Positions 24,180 through 36,569 of a stretch of 64,000 nucleotides of DNA are shown here, piece by piece. The notes beneath the pieces are model-generated. The model was given only the letters and a program-made list of their open reading frames with translations. It ran no database searches and had not been told where the DNA came from. The first letter of the stretch is position 1. Each line of letters starts with the position of its first letter. Position numbers and translations under genes: made by a program. The stretch comes from Trifolium pratense (lineage: Eukaryota > Streptophyta > Magnoliopsida > Fabales > Fabaceae): NCBI RefSeq assembly GCF_020283565.1, contig NC_060064.1:6098001-6162000 (forward strand), given 5' to 3'.

Positions 24180-24974
24180 GTCACACTCTCTAACACACTC
24201 ATCTAACACACTCCAATTAAAATTTGCCACATCTCCACTTATTTTCTCTCAGTAACTTGTAACCGGTTTCACATGTAACCATTTATTTTATTTTTTTTTA
24301 TTGTTATTTATCATGTTAATTATGTTCCGTCTTCTTCCATACTTCAACTTCCCGGTGGGAAGTTCCCAAATCTTCAACCCTGATTCAACAATTCAGATCT
24401 GCAAAAAAATGCAATAACCCAAAACAAAACTTCATGCAAAACATGTTTCACACCAAAATCTTTCTTTGATTTGAATAGAAACCTACGGAAGACAAAATAA
24501 TTGAAATAGAAACATTAAATAAAAAGGATTAAACATTACAAACTCAGCTTCAGTATACCCATAACAGAATCCGACTCAAGAACGATTTAGATCGGGAAAA
24601 AACTGCAACAGAAATAAAACCCAACTTGAAATCTAAAAATGAAAAGGAACCTCGCGAGAAACACAGAGCACGAAATCAGTCAAATCAAAACTCACGAAGA
24701 AGACAATTGAAATAGGCAATAAAACTCACGATAAAGAAATTTGCAAAAACGAACACAAGAGTTTGGGGATTGGGATAGTAACAATGACACGATTTGCAGA
24801 GAGTAAAGAATGTTACTTTTTTTTTTTTTTAATGTTTCAGTCCTTTAAGATAAATAAAATAAAAATAAATTAAGTATTAGTGTATTAACCGGTACAACCT
24901 GTTAGTAGGTAAGTGGAAAAAAAAAATTAATGATGTGACAAATTTTAATTGGAGTGTGTTAGAGGAGTGTGACC
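24180..24974. mobile_element. Terminal-inverted-repeat element, about 0.8 kb
   Basis: The left end TCACACTCTCTAACACACTC, continuing through CTCCAATTAAAATTTGCCACATC, is matched in reverse by the right end (GATGTGACAAATTTTAATTG then GAGTGTGTTAGAGGAGTGTGA at about 24930-24974). There is no transposase. I could not find a convincing target-site duplication, so the exact ends are uncertain. Confidence 0.6.
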
Positions 24975-24984
24975 GTAGCACTCC

Positions 24985-25757
24985 TCTTCACTAATAATAC
25001 CCATTAACTATGTCAAATAATACCTACATATTTTTATGAAATTCACCATGGCGACACAATTGAATGCTCCATGTTAAAAAAAAAAAAAAAACCTAAGATA
25101 GTGTGTTTGGTACTTTCGCTCCTCCACCTTAGTTTTCAATTTCCAATCAATTTTATACCAATACAAAAACACTCAAATTGTGTATAATAATTGTAACTCA
25201 ACTTATACCTTATAACTAATAGCCCAAGAAAGGAGTACATCTTCTCAAGCTAGCACAAGTTAAGTTGTGAAAGATCCAGTAACCAGAGCTTATTGTTCAA
25301 ATAGTTACGCAGCCAGACCCCATATAAAATTCATAAAAAATTGCACCAAGTTAAAAAGTACTTTCTCCCATATATTCTAAACAAAAGATGTCGATCATTT
25401 TTTGTCGATCATTATAATGTAATTACTCATCAGTGAAGTTAGTTAAATGAAACCAGTGAGCAGTAATGATTTTGCATTTGTAAACTATCACAAAATAAGC
25501 TTAACTTATAAGCAAGTGATTTTTTATAATCCAATATTCTGGATAAATCATTTAAAATAATAAAAAGAAATTTGCATCAGTTCAATATATTATATTTCCA
25601 ACAGCCGGTTAAATGAAACCATGCATGACTTAGGCACCACAAAGACAAACATATTCACTTATTGCAAAATGGAAAGTGCTTCCAACTCGTAATGTTCACT
25701 TCAATATTCCATGAATATAATAAAACTTCAAAATGGCTAACAAGATGGCCGGACAAT
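24985..25757. other. Intergenic DNA and probable QCR9 3' UTR
   Basis: AT-rich sequence without a recognised gene. The last 150-250 bases before 25758 probably form the 3' UTR of QCR9 (minus strand). A 17-base A-run lies at about 25075-25091. Confidence 0.35.
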
Positions 25758-27796
25758 TCACTCATCTACTGGCCTTTGCCCTAGCACAGAAATGTCTTCA
25801 TATCGTTTCTGCAGAAGAAAATATAATTATAATGCGCAAAAGTAAAATAGTGAAGAGACAAATTAATTTGAATCATGAATCATAAATGGTATCAAATCAT
25901 AAGAGTTAGAAGCAAACAGAAAGGTACAATAGTTTCAAATTGACAGTACTGACTATAATAAGGTTAAACTACAATTGGACAAAACAGCATAACATAATTC
26001 TCACAAAACAAACTCATGTCATAAGTCAGTATGAAAACAGGTAAGTAGTTTGTTACTTGCTGGTATGTGGGGATAACTTCCCCTAGACTAGTTATTTTGC
26101 AATTTTCCTTTCGGGCTTAGCCCTCGTCATTATAAAAAAAAATCAGTATGAAAACAGTACAACTATATCGCCAAATAAATTGAATGATATGGTGCATAAA
26201 TTGAGTGATATAGTGTGGACTGTGGAGCCATTTCAGAAGAGCAATAATAGAGCAATGCAATATTCAAATAGGTGCTCCTTCAATAGAGCAATGAAATGAA
26301 TGGTATGTGTGACCCCTTTCCTCAGAAGAACATTAAAGATAGCACAGTGGAATAATCCAATTGGTTGCTTTTGATAATACAAATTCAGTTCTTCATGCAA
26401 CAAATAAAAATTATTTGAATTTTCAATTTCTTTGTGGTGATTTGATGAAAGAAAAACAATAAAAAACAAATTGCTGAATTGTTAATTTCATGTCAGGAGT
26501 GGAAAATCACACCGTTTCATGCATATATCACACCGACTCACAGTTATTTACGAATCATTATAGGATACAACCCACTGACTTACAAGATCATTTTGAATTG
26601 CACAATCCTATCAAAGACTGCTGTTTTATAAGTAAAAAACAAATTGTACAAGTGGCAATAAACACCTGAGATTCTGTCAAAAAAATAAAGACCTCAGATG
26701 AGAGTGAAAAATAGACATTCCTTTCAACAGAAGGCCAATTTTGATACGGTTTCTGAAGCCTAAGTGCCTAAGCAACAATAACATTTGTAAACTATATTTG
26801 ATTATTTAAAAATTATAGTGAACAACAAAAGATACTGTATTATGAGTTTGACAAATGGATAACACCAATCAGTTTTTTCTCGTTACGAAAAAAGGTCAAT
26901 CATGAAACATAGATTACCAACAAGAGCCATGCAAGAAGACAGGGGAAATAGATAGAAGCTGGAAGTTAAGACCATTTCATGCCACTTAATGAGTTTTTGA
27001 GACAAAGGGGAAAACAGTTGCCTCAGAAAAGAGTGGATATAAGAGGTGTGCGTTTAGCACATTATTAGAGGAAAAAGACATTTGCTTTTATGACTTTTCT
27101 TCTGAAGAAAGGAGCTACGAAAGCACAGTCAACAAAGAAAATCGACACATTTTTCGACATAACTAGAATAAAACGATCGAATTTAACAAAACTTTGCACA
27201 TATAACATAAGCTGCCCACAACTAATCGAAAGTCAGTGACAACCATTTCGCCTAATGCATCTACACTTAATAGCAATAGAAATGTAAAAGGCCTTTGCCA
27301 TTAACATCTAGGTTAATATAGATTCTTCATAGAAAAACCAAGCACAAACCAACAAGATGCATCATACTCTATTTCAAAATCTCATAATTAACAAGCATAA
27401 TTCAAAATTATATAATAGTAAATAAAGAGATCTTAAAACTAAAGTTAATATGAAGATCGAGAATTTAATCACAATTAAAAAATAAGCATAATTTTAAAAA
27501 TCGATAGATTAACGATGGAGAGGAATAGATTCAATACCCCAACGTTATTGTATTCCCATAGCTTGTGAACTCCGTAATCAACACCCTACAAAAAAAAATT
27601 AATGGATCTTCTATAAGCGAATCAGAATAAACGAAAATTGAATAAGAAGAAAATGAAAAGGGGAATATTGACAAACCCGTTCTGCGAGGAAAGCGCCAGC
27701 GATGACGAAGGTAACATAGACAGAGTTACGGCGCATAAGAACCTTGTAAAGGCCTTCGAAAACGCCTCCACTTCTTCTTCTTGCTGCGGATTCCAT
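25758..27796 (-). CDS. QCR9: Cytochrome b-c1 complex subunit 9 (QCR9/UCR10 family)
   Basis: A small single-pass subunit of mitochondrial complex III (ubiquinol-cytochrome c reductase). Three exons on the minus strand, 27796-27677, 27585-27538 and 25808-25758, all in phase 0, give 72 residues, the same length I recall for Arabidopsis At3g52730. The N-terminus MESAARRRSGGVFEGLYKVL leads into MRRNSVYVTFVIAGAFLAER, the membrane segment typical of the family, then GVDYGVHKLWEYNNVG and KRYEDISVLGQRPVDE. The large second intron (27537-25809) carries a 3' LINE fragment at 26041-26142. The gene is divergent from CIAO1, with about 980 bp between start codons. Confidence 0.93.
26041..26142 (+). mobile_element. 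5'-truncated LINE/retroposon 3' end in QCR9 intron 2
   Basis: A roughly 100-bp insert ends in TTTCGGGCTTAGCCCTCGTC then ATTATAAAAAAAAA and is flanked by a perfect 15-bp direct repeat TCAGTATGAAAACAG (26026-26040 and 26143-26157). The poly-A end and long target duplication are the signature of LINE-mediated retroposition; the GGGCTTAGCCC phrase resembles plant L1 3' ends. Confidence 0.75.
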
Positions 27797-28775
27797 GGTG
27801 GTTTTGATTCGAATGTTCTTCTTCTCGATTTGATTTGCGTTCTAGGGTTTGTTTGTTATTACGCTCTTTTTCTCTCTTTCTTCCACCACGGTTCTGAAAT
27901 GTAAATGAGGATCGTGTATTCTTTGACTGTTTCAAACGGACCGTGCCGGTTCACTTTGACCGGACCGCTGTCAGTTTGATGGGCTGGGCTCGATGTTCAG
28001 ATTATTTTTTGCACCCTTATATTTTCTTTGATATCTACCCTTTAGAGTTTTTGTTTTTGGTAAAGCAGTATAATTATTTTTTGTTTTTCTTTTTAGAAAA
28101 ATTGAAAATCATTTGATATATCATTGAGATTTATTAAGATTAACGGTATTTAAGAAAAATTCATAATTTTTCAAAAAAAAAAACTCATAATTTTATTATT
28201 ATTTTAAAAATTGAGATATGTGTATCAAATTTAATTAACTGAATAATAAGATTTTTTTTGGTGTAAACCTGGTATCCTTTGTGCGCAACTGCAGATACTA
28301 ATCCCTTGAGCCTTGTGGGACCCAAATGAATGGCAAACTCTCCTTAACAGTTTTAACACTTTTGCATACCTAAGACAGGAATCGAACGCAAGATATTGGT
28401 TAAGCTAGAAGAGACCCGCGCCATCTCAGTCTTCTTGGGTATCTCAATAATAAGACTTATAGGTAAAAAATAAAATGATGTATTGTGAAAAAATTATTAA
28501 AATTAAAAGTAATCTAAAAAAATAAAAAAAAAAAAGGGTCTTGTTTTGCACACACGCCAGTCGTCCACCGTATTCCTCCGTTTCCTCACTAGTCTCCGAG
28601 TTTTGCTAAGAAGAAAAAGAAATTCACTTGTCTCATTGGTGGAAGATTCTCTGCATATTTTTCGCGAGAAAGTAGGAAATAGCCAATAGCTACCATATTC
28701 AACTGAACTGAAGAACAAACGACCCTATCTTTCTTTGTAGCGAGTGTATGCTGAGTCAAATCGTTCTACTATACG
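27797..28775. promoter_or_regulatory. Divergent QCR9/CIAO1 intergenic promoter region
   Basis: About 980 bp separate the QCR9 and CIAO1 start codons, so the two promoters and 5' UTRs must share it. A SINE (28252-28445) occupies the middle. I see no TATA box at a decisive position on either side, as is common for housekeeping genes. Confidence 0.4.
28252..28445 (-). mobile_element. SINE, minus strand, 10-bp target duplication
   Basis: Read on the minus strand, it contains a B-box-like GTTCGATTCCTG and ends with GGTTTACACC plus poly-A. It is flanked by the direct repeat AATAATAAGA (28242-28251 and 28446-28455). At 194 bp with no coding content it fits a tRNA-derived SINE. It sits in the promoter region shared by QCR9 and CIAO1. 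Confidence 0.75.
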
Positions 28776-31700
28776 ATGGAAACGTCATTAGAGTTGAAAG
28801 AAGTTCAGAAACTCGAAGGTCACACCGATAGGGTTTGGAGCTTGGATTGGAACCCTGCCACCGGCCACGATGGTATTCCACTCGTCTTCGCTTCTTGCAG
28901 CGGCGACAAAACTGTTCGAATCTGGGAACAAAATCTCTCCACTAATCTCTTCTCTTGCAAGGTCTCTTATTCACTTCCATACTTCATATTTTGTTATCAT
29001 ATTTGTTTTAATTTCGATTCTATAGTAGAAGCACTTTTTAATAGGAACTTAATTTCGAACAATTCGATAACAAAAGTAGATTTGATTTTCATTTTTTTTT
29101 GTTAAATATCCAATTCATAGATTTTAGTTACCTCAAATTTGAACAATTCGATCAATTTCGATAAACAACTTAATCAAGTACTTATGCTATAACTGTTTAT
29201 CATATAAGTGTTTATATATAAGCTAGCTTGAGGAAATAAGCTGAAAATAGGTTATGGATATGTCAAAAGCTGTTTCCATATGAGTTATTCCAAAAGGTCT
29301 CGCAAGTGTTTATGTTAGTAGGTAAGATTAAATAAGTTCATCCAAACAGGTCCTAGATATGTAGTTGGTGATGTTTGGAGTATAGTTCGTATCCGAAGTT
29401 CCGTACTTTGATTGTTTGGTGTCGATTTCTTAATGATGATAAAGGAGTCTGACGATGAAATGCAGGCGACTTTGGAAGAAACGCACACTCGAACTGTTCG
29501 GTCTTGTGCTTGGTCACCAACCGGGAAATTGTTGGCAACTGCAAGTTTTGATGCCACCACTGCCATATGGGAAAATGTTGGGGGTGATTTTGAGTGTGTC
29601 TCTACTTTGGAGGTATGCTAATGCTACTGCCATGCTGTTAATATAGTCTGTTTGTTTCTTCTTTCCATTTGAATGTGTGTATTGTTTGTCAATTTTTATG
29701 AACTAGCTTTGAGATATATGTAAATTTTATGGACAGGGACATGAAAATGAAGTAAAGAGTGTATCTTGGAATGCAGCTGGAACTTTGCTTGCAACTTGCA
29801 GTAGGGACAAGTCTGTTTGGATATGGGAAGTGCAGCCAGGTAATGAGTTTGAGTGTGTGTCAGTGCTGCAAGGACATACTCAGGATGTGAAAATGGTGAG
29901 GTGGCACCCAACGGAGGATATCTTATTTTCATGTAGCTATGATAATAATATTAAGGTAATATAAATGCAAGAAAAGGCTTTGCCATTTGAATTTAATTTT
30001 CCTTCCTAAATTTTACATGCTTATTTTTTGAATGGATGCGATTCAAGTTCAACGGCGTGACAACAATATAATGCAATCAAATTTCTTCCAGGTTTGGGCA
30101 GATGAAGGTGACAGTGATGACTGGCAGTGTGTTCAAACCCTTGGAGAACCCAATAAGTACTACTTGATCTCTCCCATCATCCCAGTTTATGTAGGATGGC
30201 CAATTTTTTTAAACTAATTTTAATGTTAATTTGTTCACAATTATGTTATTTGGCAGCGGTCATACTTCTACTGTTTGGGCCCTCTCCTTCAATCCTAGTG
30301 GAGACAAAATGGTTACCTGTAGGTATGTGAATCATATGTCTCGTTCACGTCTGGGATTATTTTTGGCATTTTCTTGAAGCTCTACGCCATTTTGACTCCA
30401 ACTTCTTATTGCAGTGATGATCTTACCCTAAAGGTATGGGGAACAGAGAGCATAGGTATGCAATCTGGTGGTGGATTTGCTCCTTGGTAAGTTTTCTGTA
30501 CCCTTAACATTCTAGCTTTTAGGTTGTTTTTTCCACAAGGTTTTTAAAGTTACTATTGGGAAAGTAAATCTGAAAATACCATATTCCCATTATTTTTTTG
30601 CATGTTTAAAAAAGGCTTAACTACACATTTGGTCCCTTACGTTTATTTTAGGTTTCAATTTGGTCCCTTACGTTTAAAAAGTATCAATTTGGTCCCTTAC
30701 GTTTATTTTAGGTTTCAATTTCAAGTTAGTCCTTTCCGTCAATTTTGTCACATGTGGCAGCCAATTTGCATATGTGGACAGACACGTGGCACTTGGACAC
30801 ACTGACATGTGTACCATTCAAACGGTGTTAGTGACAAAACTAACGAAAAGGACTAACTTGAAACCTAAAATAAACGTAAGGGACCAATTTAATACTTTTT
30901 AAACGTAAGAGACCAAATTGAAACCGAAAATAAACGCAAGGAACCAAATGTGTAGTTAAGCCTTTGAAAAATATATGCGGCCATTATTGATTTCAAGGCA
31001 AATGGCATCCTATGTTTTACTAATTTATTTTTCTATTTGCGTGATGAGGGTAGATATCCTCATTCGCATGACATGAATGTGGAGGTTATGTTTAGTGGAA
31101 GTTATAATGTTAAAAATGTTAACATTCATTTCCGCTTCCTTTCACTCTACTTGCTTGTTTGCTAAAATTGCCATTGTATTGCATTTGCACAGTCACCTTA
31201 TCTTAAACTCATGTTAGTTATAGGTTGAAAGTTATTCTAATATAGGATCTGTTGATGGTATCCAATATTCTCATTGAAATGTGGCTTTCAAGTCGTAATC
31301 CGGAGATGTTTCATTATTTTTGTTATTATAATTTGGAATGGATTGTAATTCTGATTCAGTTTAGTCATCGATTTTGAATTCAATTATATAAGTTGGGTTA
31401 TTAATAATCTTTTATTTACTATGTCACTTGTACAAATAAGGGATCAATCATTTAATGATGGCATGTTTATCCTACCCCTCTTTTTTGGGTAGTGATATTA
31501 ATCCTACAGACAATGTAAAATTGTTTCTTGTTTCCTTTTTGGATTTTCAGGAGACATCTTTGCACTCTTACGGGGTATCATGAGCGGACAATTTTCTCAG
31601 TTCATTGGTCAAGGTAGTTGCATTTTAGTTAACAAAAGTAAATTTTCATCTTACATCTTGATATTTATGTAAATCTTTTAGTGGTTTGCTTATTAACCAA

Positions 31701-34289
31701 CTTGTCATTCAACACCCACGATTTCTTATGTCTTTAAGAAGTCAACTCAAATTAAGATAGACTCATAATGAACATGAGCTCTACTACCCCTGCCCCTATA
31801 TATAGGATCATTGAAAAACTGATGTCCCTTTATATATGACCCTCTTCAAATTTTCTATTGCATTAATTAGTTTTTACCAAAATACTCTCAATTATATTCG
31901 GAAAAAAAAAATACTCTCAATTATTTTGCATAGTTTTAGCCAATAAGCAACAAATGCTGTAATGAAAAGATAAATTATTTCTTTTTCTTATGAAGACTGG
32001 GGAAGATGTACAGGAGAAGTGTGTATAAGCAATAAAGTGAGTTCAAGTTGATGAGTTTCAATTCTTTGAAGGATAAAATTGTAAAATTACTACAAGTTAT
32101 TAACAAATTCAATATTACTACCACATGAATAAGTCATCAAGGTACTACTATATATAGGTGCGGAGGTAGTATTATGTTGTATGGGTAAATCGGGCAATGT
32201 CCATATTTGGCAAGTATGTTGTCATTTCTTATGGTAGTGGGGATGAATGCCCTGCTGTTTTCTTTGGGCCACATAAGTTTTAAAAGATGTAAATGTCATT
32301 TGCACAGCATTCTATGGATTCCATCATTTGTTATTTCCTTTTGTTTTCCTTTTTAATTTAATTGAAAGCAAGATGAAAACAATGACTCATGCACTTGCTG
32401 GCATTAAGATAGAAGAGTTCCAACATATATCTAGTACATGCTTGTGTAATTCTGATAAAAAAGTATCCTGTATTTTTTGCTGGTCTGACAGGGGAGGTAT
32501 CTTTGCCAGTGGAGCTGCTGATGACGCTATTCGGCTTTTTGTGGATGATAACAGTGAAAGTCAGGTATGCCACTTTTTTAGCTTTCCATGCTTACTGCAT
32601 CTATCCACTTCCAAAAGCAGTTCAAAGGCCTTACGGTCATTATTGTGTAATTTCCTGTGCCTATGTCCTAATGAAAAAATTTCTCTTGTCAGCATGTTGT
32701 GTGTAATACTGTCGTCACTCATAAATCAGGCCATTTGTTATTGGTACTAGTATCACATAAGTTGAATACTTAAGAAACTACAGCCAAGAATCGGAGAATG
32801 CTGAATACTCATATGTCGTTAGTCCTTCACACCAGTCCCTTCCTTTTAAATACTGTCAGGGTTAACAGTAGTCATCATTTTAGTATGACATGTCATTTTT
32901 AGTCATGTCACATTGGATGCCAATGCCCCTGGGAGCATATTGACATTTAATCCTCATACGTTTTAGTCTAATGTGCATGAAAAGTTCACAAAAAAGTGAA
33001 GCATCAGATTCTTTATATGCCCATTACAAGTTCATTTTCCTGGTGCAGAATTGTTCAGTAATGAATAATGATTCTATTAGCTATTTGTGCTCATAGGGAA
33101 GCCTAGAATTTTTTGGGATCTTTGTAGTTTGCAATTGCAATCACTGGGACAATAGTAGCAATAGACTTAACAAAACAAGCCAATGCCAAATGTTTCTTCA
33201 TTTACAATTTAAATGCAGAGAACAGTCTACCTATCCGCTATACTGTTAACTGTATTTGCAACTTTATCTACTTCAAGTTTTTCTTTGAACTACGTTTTAT
33301 TTTGGAGAGATTAGCGCAAAGGTTACTGGGGAACTGAAGCAGCTGGTTTGCAATATTTTTCCTAATATAATGCTCTTCCTTCTCATATTCTTGTTATATT
33401 TCTGGACTTGAATCAGGTCTTTTTGTTTAGGTGCTCTTCTTGGTGTCTGAAAACTTGAGTGTTTTGAACATCAACATTTGTGCAGTTGTTGTTATCAAGA
33501 GATAAATCCTTATGCACATTGAATTCCATGTCCCTGAAAAATTCAAACTCATATAAGAATTTGTGGATTTGCAGGAAAATAATGACAAACCAATAGAAGT
33601 ATTTCTTAAATAATTTTATATCTTTGTAGATTGTAGATGCATCTCACTCTATCAAGAAACATGTTACAATTGATCAAACGTTACTACTTGCTTATGACAT
33701 AGGTTGATGGTCCTTTGTACAAGTTGCTACTGAAGAAGGATAAAGCTCATGACATGGATATAAATTATGTGCAGTGGAGCCCTGGGGTAAGATTCTCAGA
33801 CACTGCTTTAGTGGAAATCACATTTAATGCGAAGTGAATATCTCTTTACACAATCAAGTGGCTGGGAATGGTAGATTTCACTACTATTATTAGATACTTC
33901 TCACAGCCGACTGTGTGATTCTGAAGCATGACCTCTTAAATTTCTCTCTAATTAACTAGTAGTTGATCAATAAAGGTTGTGATTAGTAGGCGAGGTGTGA
34001 CAGGGATTGACAGAGAATTTGCACCAGAAAGAACATTTAAATTTTCATCTGTGCAGTAACTATAAAATATAAAATTTGTCGTTACGCGCGTACAGTTTGA
34101 TAGCTTATAAGAACTTACATATTTAAAGAATGGTGAACTATGCTAGGATTGTTTTTGCTTTGTGTCTTTTTCTGCAATTGGTTATTAATCAACATATTTT
34201 GCCTGCTATTGCTTGCTAAATAGGAGAAGCCACTGCTAGCCTCTGCAAGCGATGATGGGACAATCAAGGTGTGGGATCTGGTATCATAG
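28776..34289 (+). CDS. CIA1: Cytosolic Fe-S assembly WD40 protein CIAO1/CIA1-like
   Basis: This is a seven-bladed WD40 propeller of the CIA targeting complex, which delivers Fe-S clusters to cytosolic and nuclear proteins (Arabidopsis At2g26060, human CIAO1). Exons: 28776-28961, 29466-29612, 29737-29955, 30092-30156, 30257-30322, 30415-30486, 31551-31613, 32492-32564, 33703-33786, 34224-34289. Phases agree throughout and give 346 residues. Repeats are visible as GH...(V/I)xxW pairs: [15 protein letters not shown] ... [17 protein letters not shown] ... [16 protein letters not shown] ... [18 protein letters not shown] ... [17 protein letters not shown] ... [15 protein letters not shown] ... [12 protein letters not shown] ... 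IKVWD. Intron 6 contains a MULE-like MITE. It shares a divergent promoter with QCR9. Confidence 0.93.
30614..30962. mobile_element. MULE-like MITE (349 bp) in CIAO1 intron 6
   Basis: Inverted ends GGCTTAACTACACATTTGGT and its near-perfect complement, continuing into CCCTTACGTTTATTTT repeats in both arms. The flanking 9-mers TTTAAAAAA (30605-30613) and TTTGAAAAA (30963-30971) differ by one base, consistent with an aged 9-bp duplication. The end GGCTTAA is shared with the elements at 3427 and 55025. The 67-codon frame here is a repeat artefact. Confidence 0.8.
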
Positions 34290-35072
34290 TGGTGATACTA
34301 GTTTAGCATATTTGCAGTATCAGCAGCAGAAATTTATACTGGTGGGTAGAGCCTAATAGTAGAAATGCTATATCTGCGACATCCTGTTGATTTTTTTTTT
34401 ATTCTTATTCTTAAATAGATTTTGAATACTGTATTTTTTAAGTCAGAGTGTGATTGTAAATTATATTTACTATCAACTAAACTTTGCATTTTTGCCTAAG
34501 AGTTGCTTAAAATTATTCACCTAGAGTGAATTAATACTGTAAGTATACATTACTTCAATCAGTTGGAACAGAGATTTTCCTTTAGTTGGGCAACAGGTAA
34601 TTGAATTGAATCGATTGAGCAATTTCATAATGCCCACAATTTTCTGATGGGTCGCAACTCACAAAGCTAGTGGATTTGTTGTCTGAGAATTTTCTATTCT
34701 TATTTTAACTGATAATTTTAGAAATGTTACTTTATTTTCATTTGTGTTGTTCAAAGATTGATAAGAAAATGGTGAAAATAACATTTTCAACACGAAAGCA
34801 AAGTAATAATTTTGTAATTATCAGTCAAAACATGAAATGAAAACAAGGTTTTGTCAAAACATAACAGACCTTAGTTCTCTACAATGTATCCTGAACCGAT
34901 GGATATTGCTAGTTGTTAGCATTAGTAGCAGTAGACATCACTAGTATATCCAAGGTAAGCCATTTTGTAAAGGCCCAATATATACTGCACATGGAGGACT
35001 AACATTAAGAAATGAGCATCATAAATACCTATATTGAGCATCATAAAGTTAGATGTACTTCAAGGTTAAAAT
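34290..35072. other. CIAO1 3' UTR and intergenic spacer
   Basis: Probably the 3' UTR of CIAO1 for the first few hundred bases. No gene or clear transposon boundary is visible. Confidence 0.35.
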
Positions 35073-35375
35073 ACTAATGGTGCCATGACATTTTGACACG
35101 AGTTTTAACTATACTAGAATATTCATACACAATTCATCAATTTATCTCAAATGTTCTAGTATAGCAATGGTTCCATGATATTTTGCACAAGTTTTACTAG
35201 AACATTTGATACACAATTCATCAATTTTTATCAAATGTTCTAGTATAGCAATGGTTCCATGATATTTTTTTTTTGACGCATGGTTCCATGATATTTAGTC
35301 ACAAGTTTTACTACACTAGAACATTCGATACACAATTCATCAATTTGTATCAAATGTTCTAGTATCTGAAACACA
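35073..35375. repeat. Array of three palindromic repeat units
   Basis: Each of three units (about 35092-35180, 35181-35268, 35285-35373) contains (A)CTAGAACATTTGATACACAA-type sequence, a TTCATCAATTT loop and the inverted match ATCAAATGTTCTAGTA, followed by GCAATGGTTCCATGATAT. Each arm is about 17 bp, so each unit can form a stem-loop. Position and strand give no clue to function; the array lies in the spacer between convergent CIAO1 and BIC1. Confidence 0.75.
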
Positions 35376-35860
35376 TGATACTTGTTATTTATTTTTGTAT
35401 TAAAGTTCAGGTGAATTGACTTTCAGAGCTTTGCTAGTGTCAGAGATATAATATTTGGTAAGTTTAATAACTCTGAAATATGAGATTTTTTTTCCTTATA
35501 TTTATATGAGAATTGTTTATCAAGAGCCTAAAAGTTATTTACATTATTATAGATGGCCATGGTCGGAGTTAGAAAATGTGAGAGGGATCATGTAGGAAAT
35601 TGACTAAGCTATAGTCTTTTTACTAGAGAACATTCATGATTGCTAAAAGTATTTGATGAATGTAAAAGACTTATTTTTAGTTCCCAAAAAAAAATTAGGT
35701 TATCAAATGCCTCTTCAACAGCCACAAAAACAAAACTCTAAATGGATAAAAAAAAAGTACTATATGAATATATAAAAGTCATGATTAATCAATAAGCCAT
35801 ATCCATGATGAATGTATGGTTGTGAATAAACAGAATTACAGAAATGAAAAGAAAAAAGTT

Positions 35861-36349
35861 CTAACACCTGTTGTCTATACTTAGAGGAGTAGCATTGGTT
35901 TTAGTACCCTCTTGAACCAAAGCAGCACGAGCCATAGTAATCTTGCTTGGAACTAAAGGAGCATCAAATGCAGTGCAATCTATCCAATTCTTCAATAAAT
36001 CCTCTTGACCCCATATTTCAGGTATCCAAACCCTTCCAGCTACTTCAACTCTATGCCTCTTCAGCCTCTCTCTTTCACTCACCTCTTCCACACTTGTTAA
36101 CTCTTTTGCTTCATCATCTATTTTCTCCTTGTTGCAAAGAAGAGATGGGTTTTGTGTTGTTGCATCTTTATCTTTATCTTTATCCTCATCATCCTCATCA
36201 TGGTTTTGGCTCTTTTGGGTGTTCAAAGAAAAAGGGTTTTCTTGTTCTTTTTCAAAGTTGACATGATCTTTAGATGAGTGGGGAACTTTTATGTCCAATG
36301 GATGAGAAGGAATCTTGTCATCAGATTCAGCTGAGGATTGGTGAGACAT
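35861..36349 (-). CDS. BIC1: Protein BIC1-like, inhibitor of cryptochromes
   Basis: BIC proteins bind photoexcited cryptochrome and block its dimerisation, damping blue-light responses (Arabidopsis At3g52740 and At3g44450). Single exon, 162 residues. The start at 36349 (MSHQSSAES) is chosen because the sequence upstream in the same frame is hydrophobic, low-complexity 5' UTR-like translation; MKENNN at 36376 is a possible alternative. The N-terminal half is low complexity and acidic ([12 protein letters not shown] near residues 50-61). The conserved BIC core follows: [38 protein letters not shown], then [19 protein letters not shown]. It ends IDNRC. The last codons overlap a possible donor (CAG/GTGTTA), but the continuous reading matches the family end. 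It lies between CIAO1 and FtsZ2, as in the Arabidopsis block. Confidence 0.9.
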   Translation of the reverse strand: MSHQSSAESDDKIPSHPLDIKVPHSSKDHVNFEKEQENPFSLNTQKSQNHDEDDEDKDKDKDATTQNPSLLCNKEKIDDEAKELTSVEEVSERERLKRHRVEVAGRVWIPEIWGQEDLLKNWIDCTAFDAPLVPSKITMARAALVQEGTKTNATPLSIDNRC

Positions 36350-36569
36350 TATGAAAAGGTTGTTGTTTTCTTTCATGCAGAGAGAGAAGAGAGAAAGAGT
36401 GATTTTTTTCTTCTTGTTCAATGTTGAGATCTTGTTGTTATTGTTGTGAATAGAGAAGATTTGAAATGAGAGGGTTGCATTGCATGTGTTGTGTGGGGAA
36501 TAATGGAATGGGTGGGAAATTAGTTTACACGTAGTCCACAAGAGTTTCTTTTGTATGGTAAGTGACAAA

